Below are positions 15,522 through 21,150 of a stretch of 21,150 nucleotides of DNA, piece by piece. The stretch is from CAZRGV01 sp964599655. Lineage in GTDB: Bacteria; Planctomycetota; Planctomycetia; Isosphaerales; Isosphaeraceae. A model generated the notes under the pieces. That model did no database searches. It was not told the origin of the DNA and worked only from the letters and a program-made list of their open reading frames with translations. The position numbers and the translations under genes are program-made. The stretch covers positions 1-21,150 of the forward strand of contig CAZRGV010000108.1 in the NCBI GenBank assembly GCA_964599655.1, in the 5' to 3' direction. Numbering within the stretch: position 1 is the first letter of the stretch; each line of letters begins with the position of its first letter.

Positions 15522-15550
15522 TTGACATGGACCATGATGGGAATGATAAT
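15522..15550 (+). promoter_or_regulatory. Near-consensus sigma70 promoter of the surface cassette
   Basis: A perfect -35 TTGACA (15522-15527), exact 17-bp spacer and -10 GATAAT (15545-15550, 5 of 6 matches). The predicted start is near 15557, about 65 nt before the ATG at 15622. It is the best promoter match in the window. Confidence 0.7.
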
Positions 15551-15621
15551 CCCTCAGGTCGTCAAGGCGGATCGGTTTCAAATCCTACTCGCGTCGTTCT
15601 CCACTCCTGGGGACACGACCC

Positions 15622-16702
15622 ATGAAACGACCGCAACTCAGATCATGTCTCCGCATTGCATTGCATTGCATTGATCTTGGCTCCTGGCTGCGTTCCTTCG
15701 ACGCCGGAACCTGTTCTGCCAAGCGCTTCTGTTCACCGATCCCTCGGCCCTTCTTCGGAAACGCCCTCTCAGAACCAGACAACCTTCGACGATGGCCCGG
15801 TCCTGGCCAATGGCCAGAGCTTGCGGCACGAATTCACCCTGACCAATCCCACCAATCGGCCGATTCGCGTCCTGAAGGCCGAGGCGCTCAACCCTTGCGG
15901 CTCGGCCGTCGGCTCGGTGCCGGAGGCCGTCCCGCCACTCGGCGAGGCGAAGCTGCCCGTGGTTTTCCGCCCGGGTTACCAATCGGGTCGCAAGCAGGTC
16001 CTGTTCGCTGTGTGGACGGATGACTCGGCCGAGCCGGTCAAGATATTCGCGCTGGTCGCCTCCTTAACGTCGGAGGTGGAAACGAGCATGCTCGAAGGCT
16101 CGGACGCCAGTCTGCGTCTCGGCCAGTCCGGGCGGCAGACGATCCGCGTTGTCTGCCGCCGCATGGGCAACGAGGGCCGCGGCGCGCCCGACGCCGTGAC
16201 GGCTTCGGCGCCCGTGGCCGCGCGGTTTGCAGGACCGCCGAGCGTGAGGAGGCTGCCCGATGGCACTGTCGAGGCAACCCGAGACATTGAGGTCACTCTT
16301 TCGGCGGAGTGTTCGACGGGATTGCGTCAGACGGAACTGGTGCTCCACTGGGCCGACGGCACGATCTTCCCCCATACGGTCGTCTGGCGTGTCCGGCCTT
16401 GCATCGTGGCCGTTCCCGCAGGGGTGGTCTTGAAGGCGTCAGCCGGCCGCGTGGAGCGCACGATTTTGTTGAACTCGCTCGACCGACCGTTTTGTATCCT
16501 CGCGGTTCGCGGATCTGCGCTTGCGGGCGAATGGACTCCGCTGGTCGGCTCACGCTCATCGCACTTGCTTCGCATGGCCCTCGACGCTGACCGCGCATCG
16601 GGCGAGGGTACCTCAGACCTCGTGATCACAACCGATCACCCTGACCAGCCGACGGTCTCTGTCAGCGTGCTGGTCTTGCCCACCGCGGAGGCTTCGAAAT
16701 GA
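15622..16702 (+). CDS. DUF1573-like lipoprotein, possibly phase-variable
   Basis: The main frame (open from TTG 15656 to 16702) encodes IALILAPGC, a lipobox ending in Cys, a Ser/Pro linker, and a DUF1573-like beta domain (LRHEFTLTNPTNRPIRVLKAEALNPCG, then LPVVFRPGYQSGRKQVLFAVWTD), plus a second beta-rich half to TVSVSVLVLPTAEASK. No ATG or GTG precedes it in frame, because a TGA lies at 15623. The ATG at 15622, with GGGGA 8 nt upstream, encodes a fitting basic n-region, MKRPQLRSCLR, but in another frame, and reads only to 16023. The two are separated by four GCATT copies (15653-15672); five or two copies would join them (361 residues for five). As sequenced the gene is either off or starts weakly at TTG 15656. 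The next gene overlaps its stop by 4 nt. The function of this surface domain is unknown. Confidence 0.75.
15653..15672 (+). repeat. Tandem pentanucleotide repeat (GCATT) x4
   Basis: Four perfect copies of GCATT lie within the signal-peptide coding region of the DUF1573-like lipoprotein. A unit of five is not a multiple of three, so each copy gained or lost changes the downstream frame. Confidence 0.95.
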
Positions 16703-17754
16703 TGCAGCATCCCCGCCAAGCCCAGAAACGACGAGGCTTCACACTGGTTGAGCTGATGGTCGCTCTCGGGATCATCAGCATCTTGTTCGCGCTATTGCTG
16801 CCGGCCGTGCAAACGGCCCGCGAGGCGGCGCGACGTGCGAGTTGCTCCAACAATCTGCGTCAGCTTGTCCTGGCCATGCACGCCTATCATGATTCTCACG
16901 GCTGCTACCCAATCTCGAATACGACGACCCTCGGCCCTCGCTCCTCGGATGGCACCTATCGCGTGGCTTACTGGGGCGAGTTCAGCGTTCATGTCCGCCT
17001 GCTCCCCTGGCTGGATCAGCGGCCGCTTTTCCAGGCGATCAACTTCGACGTGGGCACTCGGCCCCCCGCGCACCTTGGTCCCGATGCAGGGGGTCAAGAG
17101 GTTCGCTACCTCGACGCCGCGAACCTCACGGCCCGAAGGACCACAGTGGCCGTGTTCCTGTGCCCTTCCGACGCGGGGGCCAATGAGCAAGCCGGCGTCA
17201 ATTATCGGATGAATATGGGCGTTGGCCACCATCCAGAGCGAACCTGGCTCCACCCCGACAGCGGAAACGGACTCGCGAGCCAGACGGGCGCTCCGACCAA
17301 GTCGGCCCAAGTCGTGGACGGCCTCAGCCATACCGTGGCGTTCAGCGAGCGCCTCCGAGGCTCCGGCCGAGTTCCTCCGACCCCCGAACGCGACTACTGG
17401 GCGATGATGGTGGGACCCGGGAGTACGGCCGACGACCTGGTCCTCGCTTGCCGGATCGCGGCACGGTCCGACAACAACCGGCCCGGGTTCTTCGGTTCCG
17501 GCGATTCTTGGTTTTGGCGCGGTGTCGATCGCACACTCTACAACCACGCCCAGGTTCCGAACGGCCCGGTACCCGACTGCCTGCACTTCGGCGTGTTGCC
17601 CCCGTCCGGCATGGCAACGGCCAGGAGCGATCATCCGGGTATTGTCCACGCGGCGATGGCTGACGGCTCGGTCCGGCCCGTCGTTCACTCGATCAATCTC
17701 TCGGTCTGGCGTGCACTGGGCACCCGCGCCGGCCGGGAAGTCGTGGACGACTGA
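16699..17754 (+). CDS. DUF1559 pseudopilin-like protein
   Basis: 351 residues. The N-terminus QKRRGFTLVELMVALGIISILFALLLPAV is a class III/type IV prepilin signal: cleavage by prepilin peptidase after G13, new N-terminal F14, and the conserved Glu at +5 (E18), followed by the hydrophobic assembly helix. REAARRASCSNNLRQLVLAMHAYHDSHGCYP and the C-terminal HPGIVHAAMADGSVRPV are DUF1559 hallmarks. This family is greatly expanded in planctomycetes and probably forms pilus-like or type II-secretion-like surface structures; the individual role is unknown. GGAGG (16687-16691) is 7 nt before the ATG, and the ATGA overlap with the upstream stop suggests translational coupling with the lipoprotein. If the upstream gene switches frame, expression of this gene may also change through coupling. 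Confidence 0.93.
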   Translation: MMQHPRQAQKRRGFTLVELMVALGIISILFALLLPAVQTAREAARRASCSNNLRQLVLAMHAYHDSHGCYPISNTTTLGPRSSDGTYRVAYWGEFSVHVRLLPWLDQRPLFQAINFDVGTRPPAHLGPDAGGQEVRYLDAANLTARRTTVAVFLCPSDAGANEQAGVNYRMNMGVGHHPERTWLHPDSGNGLASQTGAPTKSAQVVDGLSHTVAFSERLRGSGRVPPTPERDYWAMMVGPGSTADDLVLACRIAARSDNNRPGFFGSGDSWFWRGVDRTLYNHAQVPNGPVPDCLHFGVLPPSGMATARSDHPGIVHAAMADGSVRPVVHSINLSVWRALGTRAGREVVDD

Positions 17755-17769
17755 TGCTCGCATTCTCAA

Positions 17770-17825
17770 AAGGACCGGGGTACCAAGTTCGGCTCGGTTT
17801 CCCGTCCTTCGCCCTTTGCTTTTTT
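17770..17825 (+). terminator. Weak terminator-like structure after the DUF1559 gene
   Basis: AAGGACCGGG (17770-17779) pairs with CCCGTCCTT (17801-17809) with one bulged base. A six-T run (17820-17825) follows only after 10 nt, so it is a poor intrinsic terminator and may only attenuate transcription into the next two genes. Confidence 0.3.
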
Positions 17826-17881
17826 GACTGTACTGGACTCAATAGGGTTCTTCTGGCCCTGGAATCCGTAGGTTCGCAACG

Positions 17882-18361
17882 ATGGCAAGCAATCGCGCCA
17901 CCGCATGGGGTTTCATCGTTTTCTCGGCTCTGGCCACGGTGGCCTTCGTCCTCATCGGGCCCATGGTCCGCGGATGGGACAAGGCCTATCAATCCTATAA
18001 CTCACAGACATGTGAGGACTCTGGAGTGGCCGCCGCGAAGTCCCAGTACGGGGATGCGATCTCGGAATCCGTCTGCCTCAGTTACGGCGCCCTTCCCTTC
18101 GGCGTCGGAATTCCCTGCGCGACATGGACAGTCGCCGGCAGTACCCAGCAGGGAGTGAACCCGCAAAACGTAACGGCCGGTACTGGCTACACGGAGTCGT
18201 ACACGAGCTGTGGTCTCGTCCAAGTCGGTACCTGCGGCTTCAACGCGTTGGGCGTCAGAGCCTGTTTCAACAAGCACTTCATGTACAATCCGGACGATCC
18301 AAACCATCCGGTCGGCTACAGTTCCATCGTGGGCACAACCAAGCAGGCCGTGAATCCCTGA
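17882..18361 (+). CDS. Six-cysteine exported protein of unknown function
   Basis: 159 residues. One hydrophobic segment at residues 9-29 (WGFIVFSALATVAFVLIGPMV) acts as a signal anchor. The exported part is Ser/Thr/Tyr/Gly-rich with six cysteines (C44, C65, C79, C110, C118, C128), an even number that fits three disulfides. No family was recognised. The ATG at 17882 has no clear Shine-Dalgarno sequence. It lies 127 nt after the DUF1559 gene, and the final A of its stop codon begins the AAGGAG ribosome-binding site of the next gene, so those two are tightly coupled. Position between a pseudopilin and an anchored LolA-like protein suggests a cell-surface role (inference). Confidence 0.7.
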   Translation: MASNRATAWGFIVFSALATVAFVLIGPMVRGWDKAYQSYNSQTCEDSGVAAAKSQYGDAISESVCLSYGALPFGVGIPCATWTVAGSTQQGVNPQNVTAGTGYTESYTSCGLVQVGTCGFNALGVRACFNKHFMYNPDDPNHPVGYSSIVGTTKQAVNP

Positions 18362-18376
18362 AGGAGTCCCAGATCG

Positions 18377-19510
18377 ATGGTCCTGCTCATCCTGCTCGCG
18401 GCCACGATGGTTTCTCCGCCCCCGGCGGAGGATGCCCCGATCAGCGCCGAGCAATTCGCCCGGATCATGACCGGGCTCCATGCCGGGTTTGAGGACATCT
18501 CCTTCGTCTTCGAGGGAAGAGTGCGGGGGGTCCCGCCGGGCCGCACGGTGGAACAACTCCTCGCGGGAGCCGACCCCGATGCCCCTCACCTGGATTTCCA
18601 GGGGCAATACATCTTCCGCTCCGATGGGGCCACACGCCTCGACCGATTCGACTCATCGACATTCGCCACGGCGCCAGGCGAGGCCCACCACATCTCCGCC
18701 ATGCTTCCGTGGCGTCTCGAGCGCGTGAGCCGACTCCCGACCAACCCGGATTTGCAACCGGTCTCGTCTCCCGGTGGCCCCGGATCGCTGAACGAGCCGG
18801 GATCACCCGAGCGGATCCTCTACCTCTGGTACTTCCAGGGGGTCGAGGTCCGGGTCAAGAACGGCTACAAGTTCCTGGGATGGGAGGATGTTGACGGCCA
18901 CCACTGCGCGAAGGTCGAGCTCGCCCAACCCGCCCCCACCGAGGCCCATCCGGATGGCCGGCTCGGGGAGCGGCTCTGGATCGACCTGGAACGAGGTGGC
19001 CATCCGCTGAGAGTCGAGTATTTTGATCCGAAGGGGATCTGCATGCGAGTCCAGGGCATCCGCCTGGCTCAACTCGACAAGCCAGACGGCAACCGCGTCT
19101 GGTTACCGGTCCAAGGTTACTGTGAAACGCTGGCCACGGCCTCTCCTCATCATTCCACCAAGCCGGTAGGTCTCGAAACGTATGACGTGGTCGAGGGCAC
19201 GGTGCGCCTGAATCAGGGGCTTCCCGATGAGGTTTTCCGGCTCGATTGGAAAGGAACCCTGCCGGAGACGAAATCGCTGGCGACCCAACGACGGGGATTC
19301 CGCCAACGGCGTCCCCGACGTGACCCGGAGGGGATTCGTGAGGAGCTGAAGCATCAACTCGCCCTGGCGGAGGCCCGGAGCCAACCGGTCGAGGCGGAAA
19401 CCCCCGAGCAACGCCAGGCCCATCAGACCCTGACCATCCAGGTCGGGCTTGCGGCGACAGGTGTGGCCTTGCTCGGCGGTGCGGCGTGGTGGTGGCGGCG
19501 ACGAAGGTGA
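18377..19510 (+). CDS. LolA-like exported protein with C-terminal membrane anchor
   Basis: 377 residues. A short hydrophobic N-terminus (MVLLILLAATMVS) is a likely signal peptide. The middle (about residues 20-310) is beta-rich with spacing like planctomycete outer-membrane-lipoprotein-sorting (LolA-like) proteins: DFQGQYIFRSDGATRLDRFDS, KFLGWEDVDGHHCAKVEL, RLWIDLERGGHPLRVEYFDPKG. A charged helical region (QRRPRRDPEGIREELKHQLALAEARSQ) leads to a C-terminal transmembrane segment, VGLAATGVALLGGAAWWWRRRR, ending in four arginines, a tripartite tail like sorting signals such as PEP-CTERM but without the PEP motif. AAGGAG at 18361-18366 is 10 nt before the ATG. It is the last gene of the four-gene cassette. 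The LolA similarity is by fold-like pattern only; function is unknown. Confidence 0.72.
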   Translation: MVLLILLAATMVSPPPAEDAPISAEQFARIMTGLHAGFEDISFVFEGRVRGVPPGRTVEQLLAGADPDAPHLDFQGQYIFRSDGATRLDRFDSSTFATAPGEAHHISAMLPWRLERVSRLPTNPDLQPVSSPGGPGSLNEPGSPERILYLWYFQGVEVRVKNGYKFLGWEDVDGHHCAKVELAQPAPTEAHPDGRLGERLWIDLERGGHPLRVEYFDPKGICMRVQGIRLAQLDKPDGNRVWLPVQGYCETLATASPHHSTKPVGLETYDVVEGTVRLNQGLPDEVFRLDWKGTLPETKSLATQRRGFRQRRPRRDPEGIREELKHQLALAEARSQPVEAETPEQRQAHQTLTIQVGLAATGVALLGGAAWWWRRRR

Positions 19511-19811
19511 GGGGGTTTCCAACAACCCGCCACATCGAGTCAAGATGGTTCACACCGCGGACCCTACCTGGCTGGCACCGAACACCAAACCCCTCAACAA
19601 CCCGGCCTCGCCGCCGTCATCAAGGTCAGGCGCAGTCCAATCGAGGGGCTCACGTTCCTCGCTCCTGGCTGAGTTCCGGGGCGAGGCTACGGATTGTGTC
19701 AAGTTTGCGGAACGCGCCGCCGATAACGATTGTCACAGACCCGCTCAGGGGCCGCGGCGGGTTGCGCCTGGCCTGGCCTGGCCTGGCGGGTCGGGGTGAG
19801 GGCGCGGACGC
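19511..19811. other. Intergenic region with short tandem repeat
   Basis: No supported gene. It contains four tandem copies of GCCTG (19766-19785) about 26 nt upstream of the next start codon, and no convincing promoter or terminator. Confidence 0.55.
19766..19785 (+). repeat. Tandem pentanucleotide repeat (GCCTG) x4
   Basis: Four perfect copies lie just upstream of the GTG at 19812. A stop codon (19797-19799) in the gene's frame separates the repeat from the coding sequence, so changes in copy number would alter the 5' leader rather than the protein. Confidence 0.9.
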
Positions 19812-21062
19812 GTGGGGGAGCGAGCAAGGCCACTCCGGGCGGGATTCGCGAGGGGGCTCGTTCTCCTCTCGGCCAGCCTGGCGTCGACCGGTTGCCTCGG
19901 TCCCCAGGCGGTCAAGTACACCCGGATGAAATACAACGAGGTCATTCGCTCGACGAATGACGAGCAGCTTCTGGCGAACATCGTCCGGCTCCGATACGCC
20001 GACTCGCCGGTGTTCATCGACCTGCCCAACATCACCAGCCAGTTCGAGATCGCCGGGATCGGCGAGTACACGGGGGGCGTTGGCGGCCAGATTCCGGGCA
20101 CCACGCATCTCGGCTTCGGGCAGATCACCGCCAGGGATGCTCCCACGCTGAGCTATCACCCTCGAGAGGGGCGAGAGATCGCCAAGGCCCTCTTGACCCC
20201 GCTGTCGGCCGACCTGTTCAGTGTGGTCAACGCCGGGGCCAACGTCGAACAGCTCCTGCTGATGGTCCTCAACGACATCAACGACGTGCCCAACGCCCCC
20301 AGGGCGACGGTCATGGTCCCCCGGCTCCCCGACGACAACACGGAATTCCTCGCGGGCGTGCGCCTGCTCGCCTCGCTGATGGAGAACAACGCCGTCGAGA
20401 TGGCGATCGCGACGACCGAGGAGAGCGCCGCGGCCTCCGACTCGGTTCCCGAAGGGCAAGTTCAAGGCGGCGACCTCCTCTCCGCGGCCAAGGACGGCTA
20501 CGTCTACCGGACCCAGAGCGCCGGCCGGATGACCCTGGTCAAGCGCGAACGGAACCTCGTCCTTCGGGTCCGCCGCCAGTCCCTCGACGCCCCCGAGCTG
20601 CTCGAGCTGGAGCGCGTGTTTCGCGTCACGCCCGGCCTGAGGCTCTACCGCGTCAAGTCGGAGCTGACGGCCGAGGCCGGCGACGTCGTCACGAGTCCAC
20701 TGGGAAGCGATACATTCTATTTGAACATGCGATCGATCTTGCAGATCATGACGTTTCTGTCCAAGGGGGTGAGCGTCCCCGAGGAACATCTGATTTCGCG
20801 CGAGGCGCCAAGCGTCTGCGGCCTCGATGGCCGGCCTTACGACTGGACGCGGGTCACGGCCGGCAACTTCCGTGTGGTCGCCCAGAAGCACCGCCCGCGC
20901 GACGCCGAGGTCGCCATCCCCTACCGCGGCTACTGGTTCTACATCCCCCGAAACGACGTGAACTCCCGCGCCGTGCTCGCGATCCTGGAAATCCTGTTCT
21001 CCCTCCAGGAGTCCGACGGCAAGGCCGTCGCCCCGCTGCTCACCCTGCCGATCGGCGGCTGA
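19812..21062 (+). CDS. Conserved hypothetical lipoprotein-like exported protein
   Basis: 416 residues from GTG at 19812. A GAGGG about 9 nt upstream and an in-frame stop at 19797 limit other starts. An Arg-rich n-region and hydrophobic stretch (GLVLLSASLASTGC) end at C28 with a weak lipobox (Ser rather than Leu at -3). The next segment, YTRMKYNEVIRSTNDEQLLANIVRLRYADSPVFIDLPNITSQFE, is the most conserved-looking part and recalls a hypothetical family found in several Gram-negative groups; I know no function for it. The rest is mixed, with YRGYWFYIPRNDVNSRAVLAILEILFSLQ near the C-terminus, a predicted-buried region typical of the same family. It stands alone, separated by 300 nt from the cassette upstream, and is followed by a GC hairpin. 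Confidence 0.82.
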   Translation: MGERARPLRAGFARGLVLLSASLASTGCLGPQAVKYTRMKYNEVIRSTNDEQLLANIVRLRYADSPVFIDLPNITSQFEIAGIGEYTGGVGGQIPGTTHLGFGQITARDAPTLSYHPREGREIAKALLTPLSADLFSVVNAGANVEQLLLMVLNDINDVPNAPRATVMVPRLPDDNTEFLAGVRLLASLMENNAVEMAIATTEESAAASDSVPEGQVQGGDLLSAAKDGYVYRTQSAGRMTLVKRERNLVLRVRRQSLDAPELLELERVFRVTPGLRLYRVKSELTAEAGDVVTSPLGSDTFYLNMRSILQIMTFLSKGVSVPEEHLISREAPSVCGLDGRPYDWTRVTAGNFRVVAQKHRPRDAEVAIPYRGYWFYIPRNDVNSRAVLAILEILFSLQESDGKAVAPLLTLPIGG

Positions 21063-21085
21063 CCGGCCACATCGGGGACACACAG

Positions 21086-21150
21086 CGGCGGGGTGGCTGG
21101 GGGCGTCTCGACCCCAGCCCCTTCCGCGCTGTCTCGGCGGGGTGGCTGGG
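21086..21150. repeat. 16-bp direct repeat with hairpin at the window end
   Basis: CGGCGGGGTGGCTGGG occurs at 21086-21101 and 21135-21150 (period 49). The first copy overlaps a perfect 8-bp hairpin, GGCTGGGG (21095-21102) with CCCCAGCC (21112-21119), which may terminate the upstream gene although it has no T tract. The array may continue past the window. Confidence 0.75.

Larger units (their letters stand above)
15266..15621. other. Intergenic region with lower GC, no gene
   Basis: No supported coding sequence. It holds the inverted repeat at 15341-15413 and the promoter at 15522-15550. Base composition is visibly more AT-rich than the flanks, especially 15361-15670, and a run of seven T (15514-15520) precedes the -35 box. 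Confidence 0.65.

Noticed and set aside
19650..21083. 477-residue minus-strand frame
   Set aside because: Antisense to the hypothetical lipoprotein; no recognisable motif and typical shadow composition.

Overview
The window looks like draft chromosomal DNA from a high-GC planctomycete, most likely of the Isosphaera/Gemmata type. The basis is gene content: a DUF1501 protein with a twin-arginine leader, a DUF1559 pseudopilin, a TIGR03067-type remnant, a surface protein with an N-terminal 'LERRELP' motif and PKD/Ig-like domains, and large c-type cytochromes. Two runs of N (832-875 and 10718-10727) and at least one probable frameshift show that the assembly is unfinished. No tRNA, rRNA, CRISPR array, transposase or prophage gene was seen.

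Layout. (1) 1-1273, minus: argH, cut by the window edge and an N gap, with a good sigma70-type promoter. (2) 1523-2528, plus: a cupin epimerase-like protein and a small membrane protein, closed by a terminator. (3) 2701-4444, plus: an exported Cys/His protein and a dihaem cytochrome c peroxidase, closed by a strong hairpin. (4) 4594-7565, plus: a DUF1501 protein and a coiled-coil protein with a DUF2325-like C-terminus, closed by a hairpin shared with the convergent next gene. (5) 12453-7650, minus: PKD/Ig-like surface protein, FAD-dependent reductase, iron-type ABC solute-binding lipoprotein. (6) 13002-14887, plus: a TPR-heptahaem cytochrome c, frame broken near 13600, behind a leader with a promoter and a terminator-like hairpin.

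(7) 14884-15621 is a repeat-rich, lower-GC junction. A 91-bp element with inverted ends supplies the stop codon of the cytochrome and truncates a convergent TIGR03067-type gene. A second, unrelated inverted repeat follows, then a near-consensus promoter. (8) 15622-19510, plus: a tightly packed cassette of four exported or anchored proteins (DUF1573-like lipoprotein, DUF1559 pseudopilin, six-cysteine protein, LolA-like protein with a C-terminal anchor). (9) 19812-21062, plus: a conserved hypothetical lipoprotein.

The most interesting signal is at the start of the cassette. The basic n-region and the hydrophobic/lipobox part of the first protein's signal peptide lie in different frames on either side of a four-copy GCATT pentanucleotide repeat. 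A five-copy (or two-copy) allele would join them exactly, which is the expected architecture of a phase-variable surface lipoprotein. The related palindromic repeats at 10169-10296 and 14884-14974 are a second independent observation. The cytochrome peroxidase, its Cys/His partner and the haem-rich TPR protein suggest extensive periplasmic redox chemistry, but no pathway can be assigned from this window alone.
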